Assembly (NCBI RefSeq): GCF_003944715.1 | Contig: NZ_RWIT01000006.1 | Location: 1-64,000, forward strand | Length of the DNA: 64,000 bases | From: Hymenobacter rigui | GTDB taxonomy: Bacteria > Bacteroidota > Bacteroidia > Cytophagales > Hymenobacteraceae | Direction: 5' to 3' | Position numbers and translations under genes: made by a program | Shown: piece after piece, positions 18,137-27,207 of the stretch | How the letters are laid out: each line of letters begins with the position of its first letter | Position numbering within the stretch: the first letter of the stretch is position 1 | Notes under the pieces: generated by a model | Database searches by the model: none | Told to the model about the DNA's origin: nothing | What the model saw: the letters and a program-made list of their open reading frames with translations, nothing else

Positions 18137-18985
18137 CTATTCCACTACCACGTTGTCAATCAAGCGTACGCCGCCCAAGTGAGCAGCTAGGCAAATAGCC
18201 ACCGGGCTACCGGGCTGCCACTCCGTCAGGGGCTGCAGGGTGTGCGCATCCACTACCGCCAGATATTCCAGGGTAATGGCCGGCTCCGCCCGCAAAAACT
18301 CGCCGGCGGCCTGCTGCACCTCTGCCGGCGGCAGATGCCCCTGCTGTACCAGTTGCTTCGCCAGTTGCAGCCCCTGGTATAGGCGTGGCGCCAGTGTACG
18401 GGCCTCAGGCACCAGGCGCCGGTTCCGCGACGACATGGCCAGCCCGTCCGACTCCCGGATGGTTGGGAAAGCCACCAGCTCCAGGTCAAACGACAGGTCC
18501 CGAACCAGTTGCCGTACAATGGCTACCTGCTGAAAGTCCTTCTGCCCGAAATAGGCCCGGTGCGGCCGGCTCAGGTGAAACAGCTTGCTCACCACCGTAG
18601 CCACTCCATTGAAGTGTCCCGGCCGGTGCTCCCCTTCCATTACCCGCTCCAGCATACCAAAATCGAACCGCAGGATGGTGGGCTGGGGGTACATTTCCTC
18701 CACCGAAGGCAGAAACAGGGCCGTGCAGCCCGCGGGCCCCAGCAGCGCGGCATCCTCTTCGGGCAGGCGCGGGTACAGCCGGAAATCGTCGGGGTTATTA
18801 AACTGAGTGGGATTGACAAAAATGCTGGCTACCACAACCTCACATTCCCGGGCAGCGGCCCGCACCAGTTGCAGATGCCCCTCGTGCAGCGCCCCCATGG
18901 TAGGCACCAGCCCGATGCGCTGGCCGGCCCGGCGGGCATTTTCCGTGTAGGCTTGCAACGCGGCGGCGGTATTCAGTATCTCCAT
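18137..18985 (-). CDS. panC: Pantothenate synthetase
   Basis: 282 residues with start MEILNTAAAL. Family motifs include PTMGALHEGH, NPTQF, GHFNGVATVV, FGQKDFQQ and AMSSRNRRL. It condenses pantoate and beta-alanine using ATP. It lies upstream of panD on the same strand (120-bp gap with a panD promoter) and divergent from the GT5-domain gene. panB is not in the window. Confidence 0.96.
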   Translation of the reverse strand: MEILNTAAALQAYTENARRAGQRIGLVPTMGALHEGHLQLVRAAARECEVVVASIFVNPTQFNNPDDFRLYPRLPEEDAALLGPAGCTALFLPSVEEMYPQPTILRFDFGMLERVMEGEHRPGHFNGVATVVSKLFHLSRPHRAYFGQKDFQQVAIVRQLVRDLSFDLELVAFPTIRESDGLAMSSRNRRLVPEARTLAPRLYQGLQLAKQLVQQGHLPPAEVQQAAGEFLRAEPAITLEYLAVVDAHTLQPLTEWQPGSPVAICLAAHLGGVRLIDNVVVE

Positions 18986-19027
18986 AGAGTGAAAAAGGCT
19001 TTTCGGCAAGCCGCCGACCAGCCATGG

Positions 19028-19058
19028 TTGAAATTTCCCTTAAAAATGTTTAATTTTG
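19028..19058 (+). promoter_or_regulatory. Bacteroidota-type promoter for the GT5-domain gene
   Basis: TTGA at 19028-19031 and TAATTTTG at 19051-19058 are 19 bases apart, close to consensus. The ATG is 48 bases downstream. Confidence 0.7.
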
Positions 19059-19105
19059 TGCATCCCAAAGTGTTGCCCTTTCCTAATCACCCCAACTGAC
19101 TCTCT

Positions 19106-19918
19106 ATGTCTAAGTTGAGAATACTCTATGCTGCCACGGAAATCAACCCGTTTTTGCAGACCACCAAGGTAGCGGAGTTTTTGCGGCGCCTGCCGCAGGG
19201 AATGCAGGAAATGGGGATGGAAATCCGCATTTTCGTACCCCGGTTCGGTATTATCAACGAGCGTAAAAACCGCCTGCATGAAGTAGTGCGCCTGTCGGGA
19301 ATTAATATTGCAGTGGGCGAAGACGAGAAGCCGCTCATCATCAAAGTAGCTTCTATTCCGAATGCGAAGCTGCAAGTTTACTTCATCGACAACGAAGATT
19401 ACTTCCACCGGAAGTCGGTACTGGTCGACAAAAATGACAAGTTCCACTCGGATAATGACGAGCGGGCCATCTTTTTCTGCAAAGGTGTGCTGGAAACGGT
19501 GAAGAAACTGGGCTGGTCCCCGGACATTGTGCACTGCAACGACTGGATGACCGGCCTGATTCCGATGTACCTGAAAACGACCTATAAGAAGGACCCGATT
19601 TTCAAAGATGCCAAGTCCGTATTCACCATTTATAACAATGAATTCGACTTCAAATTTGAAGGCGACATTGTGGAAAAGGCCAAGATGCTGGACATCGAGG
19701 ACGAAATGCTGGCTTCGTTGAAAACGGCCGATTTTGGCGGTTTCATCAAAGTAGGCATGGAGTATGCCGATGCCGTGGTGAAGTCTGACGAGGATTTCAG
19801 CGAAAACCTGAATACCCTGTTCACGGAGTATTCAACCAAGAAACAAATTGAGCAGGTAGCCGCCGACGACAACCTGCTGACGTCCTACTACGCTCTCTAT
19901 AATGAATTGGCCAACTAG
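19106..19918 (+). CDS. Stand-alone glycogen/starch synthase N-terminal (GT5) domain protein
   Basis: 270 residues covering only the first Rossmann domain of GT5 glycogen synthase (KLRILYAATEINPF, VPRFGIINERKN, DIVHCNDWMTGLIPMYL). The C-terminal domain that binds ADP-glucose in true glycogen synthases is missing, and the KxGG loop near residue 18 reads QTTKVAEF. It is therefore unlikely to be a normal glycogen synthase. The protein is conserved next to panC and DUF4270 in Bacteroidota, suggesting a distinct role. The last 17 bases overlap the next gene. Confidence 0.85.
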   Translation: MSKLRILYAATEINPFLQTTKVAEFLRRLPQGMQEMGMEIRIFVPRFGIINERKNRLHEVVRLSGINIAVGEDEKPLIIKVASIPNAKLQVYFIDNEDYFHRKSVLVDKNDKFHSDNDERAIFFCKGVLETVKKLGWSPDIVHCNDWMTGLIPMYLKTTYKKDPIFKDAKSVFTIYNNEFDFKFEGDIVEKAKMLDIEDEMLASLKTADFGGFIKVGMEYADAVVKSDEDFSENLNTLFTEYSTKKQIEQVAADDNLLTSYYALYNELAN

Positions 19919-21425
19919 CGCCAGCCGACTTGCTTCGGTTTCCCTTGCTGCGGTTTCACTCCTTTCCCTGGCCACCGGCTGTGATAATGCCAATGACCTG
20001 GGCCTGGAACTGCCCGGCACCTCACCCATTACCGCCAATTACCTGGATCTACCGGTTAAGGCTTTTACTGTACGGCAACAGCCGATTGAAACAGTAAAAG
20101 CAAACCACGTATTGGTAGGCCGGCTGCGCGACACGTACGTGGGCACAACCACGGCCAGTGGCTACCTAAACATAATGGTGGAGCCGATTCTGTCACCCTC
20201 GGACTCTTTACCGGCAAAGTTCACCAACGTCAGCCTCGACTCCACGGTATTCAGCCTGGCTTTTGATCAGGTGTATGGGTCGGCCACTCAGCCCTTGCGG
20301 CTGGATCTGCTTACGCTGCAGGCGCCACTGGATGAGCGCACGGTGTATAATTCGACCTCCACGGTCGCAACGGGTACCACGCTGCTTACCAATTTCGAGG
20401 GTGTTCTGAATCGTACCCGCCCGGTAAAGCGTCGGGTAGCTTCGGGTACAGCCACTGATACTACCACCACGGTTATCACAACGCAGGTGGCCGATCAGGT
20501 TGTGCGCATCCGAATGCAGAAGTATCCGGGTACCGCCGCACTGGCTAACACGGTTTTCACTTCGTTATCTGATGCAGCTTTCAACCAAAGCAAGCTGGAT
20601 GCCGTGTGGAAAGGCATTGCCCTTCGGCCTTCGGCGGGCCATACAGCTAACATCGTAGGCTTTACCCGGTCGGCAAATACCCGTATTACATTTTACTTCC
20701 GTGGCACGGATGCCGCGGGTGTCCGCAGCAAATACCGCTCATACTCCCTGTTTCTGGCAAATATTCCAGCCGGTAATACGCTACTGGGCCAGATAGCTGA
20801 TGGTAAGTATTTCACTCAGCTCAGCACTGATTTGAGTGGCACCCCGCTGGCCGCCCTCACCACTACACAAAGTACGCTGCCAGCGGCAGCTTCCAGTGGC
20901 TTTACGTATGCCCAGGAAGGCGTTGGTCTGGGTACCCGCATTGAGTTTCAAGGTCTAGACGACCTGCGGAACAATACTAGTCTGGCTATCAACCGGGCTG
21001 AGCTTCTGCTACCGGTCAAGCAATACAGCAATGGTATTTTCCCGTATCCGGAAGGATTATACCTCTACGAAGTGAACAATGCCAATGAGGTACTGACCCG
21101 TACTGTGGGAGCCACCACGTATGAGCGAATTGTTCCCGGCGAAGGATTGAACTCTTCTACGCAGGTTCGCCTTACACCTACTTCCGTAGGAGCAGGCAGC
21201 TACGCCCGGGCAACGGTACCTGCTGGCCAGGACCCAACCCAATACTTTTCGGTACCTCTGACAGAATATCTGCAGGCCTACCTGCAGAACCGTCTGGATG
21301 GAGATTTACCTTCCGGCCTGATCCTGTCCCCGATTCTGCGCTCAAGCTCAACCCTGAACCTGAACCGGGCGCAGTTTGATGCCAGCAACATCAAGCTGCG
21401 CGTATATTACTCCAAGCTACGCTAG
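19902..21425 (+). CDS. DUF4270 outer-membrane lipoprotein
   Basis: 507 residues with a lipoprotein signal peptide and lipobox ATGC near residue 27. The mature part is beta-rich and ends in ASNIKLRVYYSK, typical of the DUF4270 family of Bacteroidota. It is likely surface-exposed or in the periplasm. The start lies inside the GT5-domain gene, so the two are probably translated together, hinting at a shared envelope or glycan role. No catalytic motif seen. Confidence 0.85.
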   Translation: MNWPTSASRLASVSLAAVSLLSLATGCDNANDLGLELPGTSPITANYLDLPVKAFTVRQQPIETVKANHVLVGRLRDTYVGTTTASGYLNIMVEPILSPSDSLPAKFTNVSLDSTVFSLAFDQVYGSATQPLRLDLLTLQAPLDERTVYNSTSTVATGTTLLTNFEGVLNRTRPVKRRVASGTATDTTTTVITTQVADQVVRIRMQKYPGTAALANTVFTSLSDAAFNQSKLDAVWKGIALRPSAGHTANIVGFTRSANTRITFYFRGTDAAGVRSKYRSYSLFLANIPAGNTLLGQIADGKYFTQLSTDLSGTPLAALTTTQSTLPAAASSGFTYAQEGVGLGTRIEFQGLDDLRNNTSLAINRAELLLPVKQYSNGIFPYPEGLYLYEVNNANEVLTRTVGATTYERIVPGEGLNSSTQVRLTPTSVGAGSYARATVPAGQDPTQYFSVPLTEYLQAYLQNRLDGDLPSGLILSPILRSSSTLNLNRAQFDASNIKLRVYYSKLR

Positions 21426-21459
21426 GCAGCTTTGGCTGCCAGGCTAGCGAACCTGTAAA

Positions 21460-21497
21460 GGGCGGCACGGCTTTTGCCGTTGCCGCCCGATTTTTCT
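21460..21497 (+). terminator. Terminator after the DUF4270 gene
   Basis: GGGCGGCA...TGCCGCCC stem (21460-21467 with 21481-21488, extended inward by CGGC/GCCG), followed by a T-rich tail. Confidence 0.85.
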
Positions 21498-21536
21498 TTC
21501 TCTCGAAAGTTTCTGCTCTGTCACAACTAAACTACT

Positions 21537-23372
21537 ATGTGCGGAATTGTCGCTTACATTGGGCACCGTGAGGCCTGCCCTATCATCATCAAAGGCCTGC
21601 GCCGCCTGGAGTACCGTGGTTACGACTCAGCAGGCGTTGCTCTGCTGAACGGTCAGCTTACCGTTTACAAGAAGAAAGGGAAAGTTGCCGACCTGGAAGC
21701 CTTTATTGGCGAACAGGATACACACGCGCACATTGGAATGGGCCACACGCGGTGGGCTACTCACGGTGAGCCAAACGATGTAAATGCGCACCCGCACTAC
21801 TCTACTTCGGAGCGCATTGCCATCATTCACAACGGCATCATTGAGAACTACGCGGCGCTGAAGCAGCACTTGCAGCAGCAAGGCCACGTTTTCCACTCTG
21901 ACACGGACACGGAAGTATTCGTGAACCTGATTGAGGAAATTCAGAAACAGAACCACTGTACACTAGAAGAAGCAGTGCGCCTTGCTCTGCACGAAGTGGT
22001 TGGGGCTTATGCCATTGTGGTACTGAGCAAGGATAACCCCGGCCAACTGATTGCCGCCCGCAAAGGTTCTCCGCTGGTTATTGGTGTGGGCGAAGGCGAG
22101 TTTTTCCTTGCTTCCGATGCTACGCCTATCATCGAGTACACCAATGAAGTGGTGTATGTGAACGACTACGAGCTGGCTGTTATTAAGGATGGTCAGTTGG
22201 AAATCCGTTCCCGCGAGGATGTAGTGCAGACGCCCTACATCCAGACGCTGGAGTTGGAGCTGGACCGCATTGAGAAGGGCGGCTACGAACACTTCATGCT
22301 GAAGGAGATTTTCGAGCAGCCCCGCTCGATTCTCGACTCCATGCGCGGCCGTCTGGAGCTGGAAGCCGGTCACCTGAACATGGGCGGTGTGCGCGCTTAC
22401 GAGCGGAAGTTTGTGAATGCTGACCGCATCCTGATTGTGGCCTGCGGCACCAGCTGGCACGCCGGCTTGGTGGCTGAGTACCTGCTGGAAGACTTGGCCC
22501 GCATTCCGGTGGAAGTGGAATACGCCTCGGAGTTCCGCTACCGCAACCCCGTTATCACGGAGCGCGACATCGTAATTGCTATTTCGCAATCGGGTGAAAC
22601 GGCCGATACGCTGGCCGCTATTGAACTGGCCAAGAGCCGCGGGGCTACCATCTTCGGTATCTGTAACGTGGTAGGCAGCAGCATTGCCCGCGCTACCGAT
22701 GCGGGTGCGTACACCCACGCCGGCCCCGAAATCGGGGTGGCTTCTACTAAAGCCTTTACGGCTCAGGTAACGGTGCTCACGCTACTGGCCATGATTGTTG
22801 GCCATAAGCGCGGCACCCTCACCGACACGCGCCTGCGCGAACTGATGGTGGAGCTGGACAACATTCCCAGCAAAGTGGAAAAAGCACTGCAGCTGAACGA
22901 CCAGATTGAGCAGATTTCGGAGACGTTTAAGGACGCCACCAATTTCCTGTACCTGGGCCGCGGCTACAACTTCCCGGTAGCTTTGGAAGGCGCACTGAAG
23001 CTGAAAGAAATCAGCTACATCCACGCCGAAGGCTATCCGGCTGCCGAAATGAAGCACGGACCCATCGCCCTCATCGACGAAAATATGCCTGTAGTGGTAA
23101 TTGCCACCAAGGATAGCTCGTACGAGAAAGTGGTAAGCAACATCCAGGAAGTGAAGGCCCGCAAAGGCCGCATCATTGCCGTGGTAACCGAGGGCGACGA
23201 CGTGATTCCGGCTATGGCAGAGTTTACCATCGAAGTACCTGCCACCAGCGAAGTACTGATGCCGCTGGTATCGGTAGTGCCGCTGCAGCTGCTGAGCTAC
23301 CACATTGCCGTCCTACGCGGCTGCAACGTGGACCAGCCCCGTAACCTGGCCAAGTCGGTAACGGTAGAATAG
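21537..23372 (+). CDS. glmS: Glutamine-fructose-6-phosphate transaminase (isomerizing)
   Basis: 611 residues, full length. Cys2 is the glutaminase nucleophile (MCGIVAYIGH). The glutaminase domain (1 to about 240) is followed by two SIS domains (about 285-420 and 455-590) and ends in the invariant QPRNLAKSVTVE. It makes glucosamine-6-phosphate for peptidoglycan and LPS. It lies between two terminators. I see no glmS-riboswitch-like structure in the short leader. Confidence 0.97.
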   Translation: MCGIVAYIGHREACPIIIKGLRRLEYRGYDSAGVALLNGQLTVYKKKGKVADLEAFIGEQDTHAHIGMGHTRWATHGEPNDVNAHPHYSTSERIAIIHNGIIENYAALKQHLQQQGHVFHSDTDTEVFVNLIEEIQKQNHCTLEEAVRLALHEVVGAYAIVVLSKDNPGQLIAARKGSPLVIGVGEGEFFLASDATPIIEYTNEVVYVNDYELAVIKDGQLEIRSREDVVQTPYIQTLELELDRIEKGGYEHFMLKEIFEQPRSILDSMRGRLELEAGHLNMGGVRAYERKFVNADRILIVACGTSWHAGLVAEYLLEDLARIPVEVEYASEFRYRNPVITERDIVIAISQSGETADTLAAIELAKSRGATIFGICNVVGSSIARATDAGAYTHAGPEIGVASTKAFTAQVTVLTLLAMIVGHKRGTLTDTRLRELMVELDNIPSKVEKALQLNDQIEQISETFKDATNFLYLGRGYNFPVALEGALKLKEISYIHAEGYPAAEMKHGPIALIDENMPVVVIATKDSSYEKVVSNIQEVKARKGRIIAVVTEGDDVIPAMAEFTIEVPATSEVLMPLVSVVPLQLLSYHIAVLRGCNVDQPRNLAKSVTVE

Positions 23373-23396
23373 CCTGCCCCAATAACCGAACAGTAC

Positions 23397-23435
23397 CAGC
23401 CGCCGCTCCGAATTTCGGGGTGGCGGCTGTTTTTT
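23397..23435 (+). terminator. Terminator of glmS
   Basis: CAGCCGCC/GGCGGCTG stem (with an inner CCGA/TCGG extension) followed by T6. Confidence 0.88.
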
Positions 23436-23504
23436 GCCCCGCATCTGTGCCGGTTTCGGTGTACTTTGCGCGTCTTATTTCTCCACCCTTACTCTCCCTT
23501 GTTC

Positions 23505-23888
23505 ATGGCCCATACCGTTGTTTTTTCGCCCCAGGCTCCTGCTCCCATCGGCCCCTACAGCCAAGCCATCCAGGCTGGCGGCACCGTGTACGTATCGGGG
23601 CAGATTCCGCTGGACGCCAACGGCCAGTTGGTAGGCGGCGGCGACGTAGCGCAGGAAACCCACCAAGTAATGCGCAACCTGCAGGCCGTGCTGGAAGCCG
23701 TGGGTCTCACGCTGCGTCACGTGGTGAAGTGCAGCATCTTCGTGAAAGACCTGGGAAACTTCGGCCTCATCAACGAAATCTACGGCAGCTACTTCGATGC
23801 CGACTACGCCCCCGCCCGCGAAACCGTGGAAGTAAGCCGCCTGCCCAAAGACGTGCAGGTGGAAATTTCCTGCATTGCGGTGCAGTAG
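23505..23888 (+). CDS. ridA: RidA family 2-iminobutanoate/2-iminopropanoate deaminase
   Basis: 127 residues starting MAHTVVFSPQAPAPIGPYSQA. The family signatures YVSGQIPLD, the active-site Arg in YAPARETVEVSRLPKD and the C-terminal VEISCIAVQ are present. It hydrolyses reactive enamine/imine products of PLP enzymes. A possible -7 box (GTACTTTG, 23460-23467) lies 37 bases upstream. Confidence 0.94.
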   Translation: MAHTVVFSPQAPAPIGPYSQAIQAGGTVYVSGQIPLDANGQLVGGGDVAQETHQVMRNLQAVLEAVGLTLRHVVKCSIFVKDLGNFGLINEIYGSYFDADYAPARETVEVSRLPKDVQVEISCIAVQ

Positions 23889-24011
23889 TGGTGAGCTTGT
23901 GAAGTGATGAAGTGGTGAGTCTGACGTTCTGTTGCGCCGCGTCTGCGAATTGTGCAGATTGAGCCTCAGGTTATCTATTTCACAACTTCACCATTTCATT
24001 ACTTCACTGCT
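23889..24011. repeat. GTGA-type hairpin element A
   Basis: Left arm 23899-23918 (GTGAAGTGATGAAGTGGTGA) pairs with few mismatches to 23988-24007. The core TGACGTTCTGTT (23922-23933) is shared with element B at 24818-24924. It fills the gap between ridA and the next gene. Confidence 0.65.
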
Positions 24012-24206
24012 ATGCGCGAGTTGGGTATTTTTCTGTTTTTCGCCGGACTGATTGCTATTCTGGCGCCGTATCTATTACCTGCCAATTTCCGGTTTCCACT
24101 GCTGGACTGGATGAACAACTGGGGCTCCACGGTGGCCTGGGTCATCAAGGGCGGTATGACGCTGCTGGGCTTGGGGCTGTGGCTGGGTTCCAGAAACCGT
24201 ACCTGA
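24012..24206 (+). CDS. Small two-helix membrane protein
   Basis: 64 residues starting MRELGIFLFF, with two membrane segments (about 3-22 and 40-58) and a short polar linker. The last stop-codon base is the first base of the next start (TGATG), a typical coupling signal. No domain recognised. Confidence 0.65.
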   Translation: MRELGIFLFFAGLIAILAPYLLPANFRFPLLDWMNNWGSTVAWVIKGGMTLLGLGLWLGSRNRT

Positions 24207-24817
24207 TGCGCCGACCAACTCCTCGCAAACCTGCCAAAGCCCTAGCCAAGCCCACCTACTTCCCACCCGAAAACGTGCTGACCCGTGTCCTGCCGCCTGC
24301 ACTAGTAGGGCAGCGGGAGTTCGAGCAGTTTCACTTTATCGGCTTCGATTTAAGTCAGGCAGATCTGGCGGGCCGGCGGTTCAGCGAGTGTCTGTTTGAG
24401 AACTGTAACCTGGCCGGGTCTTCTCTGACCGGTACCAGCCTGCAGAATGTGGCCTTTGAGGGCTGCAAGCTGCTGGGACTACAGTTCACTTCCTGCCGGG
24501 ACATACTGTTCGGTGTCCACTTCGACCAGTGCCAACTGGATTACGCCTCCTTCTGGGGCAAAACCATGCCCAATACCCGCTTCGTGGGATGCTCGCTACA
24601 GGAAGCCGACTTCACCCGCGCCGACCTGACCAACGCTGTATTTGCAGACTGCCAGCTGCGCGGAGCCATCTTCAGCCAGACCCGCTTGCTGGGCACCGAC
24701 TTCCGCACCGCCCAAGGCGTAGCCCTCGACCCCGAGCAAAATGAGTTGAAACAAGCCCGTTTCACCCTCCACAGCCTGCCCGGCCTGCTGGGCAAATACG
24801 GGCTGGTGGTAGAATAA
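24206..24817 (+). CDS. Pentapeptide-repeat protein
   Basis: 203 residues starting MRRPTPRKPA. From about residue 45 the A(D/N)LXX pattern repeats (FDLSQADLAGRRFSECLFENCNLAGSSL and so on), predicting a right-handed quadrilateral beta-helix; some related proteins mimic DNA to protect gyrase. Translationally coupled to the membrane protein encoded upstream. The pair is flanked by related hairpin elements. Partner unknown. Confidence 0.85.
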   Translation: MRRPTPRKPAKALAKPTYFPPENVLTRVLPPALVGQREFEQFHFIGFDLSQADLAGRRFSECLFENCNLAGSSLTGTSLQNVAFEGCKLLGLQFTSCRDILFGVHFDQCQLDYASFWGKTMPNTRFVGCSLQEADFTRADLTNAVFADCQLRGAIFSQTRLLGTDFRTAQGVALDPEQNELKQARFTLHSLPGLLGKYGLVVE

Positions 24818-24924
24818 GTGGTGAGATAGTGAACTGGTGAAATTGTGAGTTTGACGTTCTGTTTACGCCATCTGGTCCGGCAGAATATCAAGCGCACAAT
24901 TTCGCCATTTCACCATCTCACCAT
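24818..24924. repeat. GTGA-type hairpin element B
   Basis: Left arm 24818-24847 pairs with right arm 24895-24924 over 30 bases with about five mismatches. The TGACGTTCTGTT core (24852-24863) and surrounding bases match element A. It ends 3 bases before the gltX -7 box. Confidence 0.7.
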
Positions 24925-24927
24925 TCG

Positions 24928-24935
24928 TACCTTTG
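24928..24935 (+). promoter_or_regulatory. -7 box for gltX
   Basis: TACCTTTG followed by CGG is a consensus TAnnTTTG element 44 bases before the gltX ATG. Its -33 region falls in the right arm of hairpin element B. Confidence 0.6.
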
Positions 24936-24979
24936 CGGCACGCTTTCCCACCCCGAAGGCGTTGCGAACTGACTGACAT

Positions 24980-26521
24980 ATGGAAAGAGAAGTACGGGTG
25001 CGCTTTGCGCCCAGCCCCACGGGGCCGCTGCACATCGGCGGCGTGCGCACTGCGCTGTATAACTACCTGCTGGCCCGCAAGCTGGGCGGCAAGATGCTGC
25101 TGCGCATCGAGGACACCGACCAGAACCGCTTCGTGCCCGGTGCCGAGCAGTACATTATGGACTCGCTGCGCTGGTGCGGCATTGAGATTGACGAAGGAAT
25201 TGAGCAGGGCGGCCCTCATGCCCCCTACCGCCAGAGTGAGCGGAAGCCCATGTACCGTCAGTACGCCGACCAGCTGATTAAGGACGGCTACGCTTACTAT
25301 GCTTTTGATACGCCCGAGGAGTTGGACGCCATGCGCGCCCGCCTCACGGCCGCCAAGGTGCCTAACCCCCAGTACAACAGCATCACCCGCGCCCAGATGC
25401 GCAACTCCCTTACCCTGCCGGCCGAGGAAGTAACGCAGCTGCTGGAAAGCGGCGCGCCCTACGTGATTCGCCTGAAGGTGCCGCGCAAGGAGGAAATCCG
25501 CTTTAACGACCTCATTCGGGGTTGGGTAGTGGTGCATTCGTCTTCCATTGACGACAAAGTGCTGATGAAGTCGGACGGCATGCCGACCTACCACCTGGCC
25601 AACATCGTGGACGACCACCTGATGGAAATCACCCACGTTATCCGGGGTGAAGAGTGGCTGCCCTCGGCACCGCTGCACGTGCTGCTGTACCGTTACCTGG
25701 GCTGGGAAAGCACCATGCCCCAGTTTGCTCACCTGCCCCTGCTGCTCAAGCCCGATGGCACCGGCAAGCTGAGCAAGCGCGACGGTGACAAGCTGGGCTT
25801 CCCGGTGTTCCCGCTGGAATTCCACGGCAAGGACGCCGAAACCGGCGAGCCTACCGTGAGCAGCGGCTACCGCGAGTCGGGCTACCTGCCCGAGGCCTTT
25901 ATCAACTTCTTGGCCTTCCTGGGCTGGAACCCCGGCACCCAGCAGGAGCTATTCACGATGGATGAGCTGATTGAGAACTTCTCGATTGAGCGCGTAAGCA
26001 AGTCGCCGGCCCGCTTCGACCAGAACAAGGTACGCTGGTACAACGAGCAGTACCTGCGCGCCAAGCCCGACGCCGAGCTGGCCCAGTACCTCACCGCGGA
26101 GCTGAGCAAACAGGGAATTGAGGTTCCCGCCGACCAGGCCGAACAGATTGCCGCTCTAGTAAAAGAGCGTGCCACCTTCCCGGCCGACCTAGCCAAGGAG
26201 GCCCAGCTGTTCTTCCAGCGCCCCGCCAGCTACGATGAGCAGGTCATCAGCAAGAAGTGGAACCCGCAAGTATCGACTGCTCTGGCAGCCTTTGCCGGCC
26301 AGCTGCCCGCTACCACGGATGCTTCAGCCGACGGCATTAAGGCGCTACTCACGCAGGTGCTGGAAGCTCAGGGGCTGAAAATCGGGCAGGTGCTGCAGGC
26401 CCTTCGCGTGGCCGTGACCGGTAATGCTGCCGGCCCCGACCTGATGCACATCATGCACATCCTGGGCCCGCAGGAAACCGCCGAGCGGATTCAGGCGGCC
26501 GTGGCGGCGCTGCCCTCTTAA
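24980..26521 (+). CDS. gltX: Glutamyl-tRNA synthetase
   Basis: 513 residues, full length. The class I HIGH motif is HIGG in SPTGPLHIGGVRTALYN (near 18) and the KMSKS motif is KLSKR near 263. The anticodon-binding domain follows. It charges tRNA-Glu in the cytoplasm. The start at 24980 fits the usual N-terminus REVRVRFAPSPTG. Confidence 0.97.
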   Translation: MEREVRVRFAPSPTGPLHIGGVRTALYNYLLARKLGGKMLLRIEDTDQNRFVPGAEQYIMDSLRWCGIEIDEGIEQGGPHAPYRQSERKPMYRQYADQLIKDGYAYYAFDTPEELDAMRARLTAAKVPNPQYNSITRAQMRNSLTLPAEEVTQLLESGAPYVIRLKVPRKEEIRFNDLIRGWVVVHSSSIDDKVLMKSDGMPTYHLANIVDDHLMEITHVIRGEEWLPSAPLHVLLYRYLGWESTMPQFAHLPLLLKPDGTGKLSKRDGDKLGFPVFPLEFHGKDAETGEPTVSSGYRESGYLPEAFINFLAFLGWNPGTQQELFTMDELIENFSIERVSKSPARFDQNKVRWYNEQYLRAKPDAELAQYLTAELSKQGIEVPADQAEQIAALVKERATFPADLAKEAQLFFQRPASYDEQVISKKWNPQVSTALAAFAGQLPATTDASADGIKALLTQVLEAQGLKIGQVLQALRVAVTGNAAGPDLMHIMHILGPQETAERIQAAVAALPS

Positions 26522-26540
26522 AGAGGTTTTGTTCCGCAGG

Positions 26541-26580
26541 GCAAAAGTCCGTCTGGCTCTGGCCGGGCGGACTTTTGCAT
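26541..26580 (+). terminator. Terminator of gltX
   Basis: An 11-bp stem GCAAAAGTCCG/CGGACTTTTGC has a 16-base loop, starting 20 bases past the stop. Confidence 0.85.
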
Positions 26581-26680
26581 TAGCCGGTAGCCCATTACAT
26601 CTTTCCCTGGCCGGCTTCCGTACCTAACAGACGCTGGCCATTGGCCGGCATTTGTAAGACGCTCCCAAGCCACTTGTATC

Positions 26681-27046
26681 ATGGCCAAGAAACCGGTTAA
26701 TCCAAAAAAGAAAAAAGTAGACCCCGAGAAAAAAGCGCGGGTGCATAAGGAGTTGGAAGGCTTCGAAATTAAGGTGAACCCACTGGGCGAAATCACCTCC
26801 AACTACTCCATTGAGGACATCAACCAGTTCCTGAACCGCCACGTGCGCGACAAGAAGCTGGTGAACCGCGACGGGCAGTTTGGCGAGAAAGATGAAGACG
26901 AGAACTTTCCCCTCGAAGACGGAGCCCAGGAGCCCGAGGAATCGGACGAGGACTTCATGCGTCGTACCAGCCGCGAGGCCAAGAAGAAAGGCCCTAAAGC
27001 GGCCTCGGATGACGAGGCAGAGCCCCAGACAGACGACGCAGACTAG
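26681..27046 (+). CDS. Small charged Bacteroidota protein
   Basis: 121 residues with a Lys-rich N-terminus (MAKKPVNPKKKKVDPEKKA), a short predicted folded core (ELEGFEIKVNPLGEITSNYSIEDINQFLNRHV) and an acidic C-terminal tail. Strong charge asymmetry suggests nucleic-acid or ribosome contact, but this is inference. No domain recognised. Confidence 0.7.
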   Translation: MAKKPVNPKKKKVDPEKKARVHKELEGFEIKVNPLGEITSNYSIEDINQFLNRHVRDKKLVNRDGQFGEKDEDENFPLEDGAQEPEESDEDFMRRTSREAKKKGPKAASDDEAEPQTDDAD

Positions 27047-27060
27047 CATTTCCACTCCGT

Positions 27061-27129
27061 TGCACCACGGCCGGCGAAGCAGCGCGGGTACCGAATAGGT
27101 ACGGGCGTTGCTTCGTCGGCCGTGGTGCA
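27061..27129. repeat. Long inverted repeat, 32-bp stem
   Basis: Left arm 27061-27092 and right arm 27098-27129 pair with one mismatch and two G-T wobbles around a GAATA loop. It lies 14 bases after a stop codon and before the AIM24 gene. No T tract follows, so it is larger and less typical than a terminator. Confidence 0.85.
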
Positions 27130-27207
27130 TTATGGGGGCAGACTTTATTGAATTGATGTTTTACTATACTTGGGGCATCATTCACGCATTCCTTTCCTTC
27201 TCAGCCG

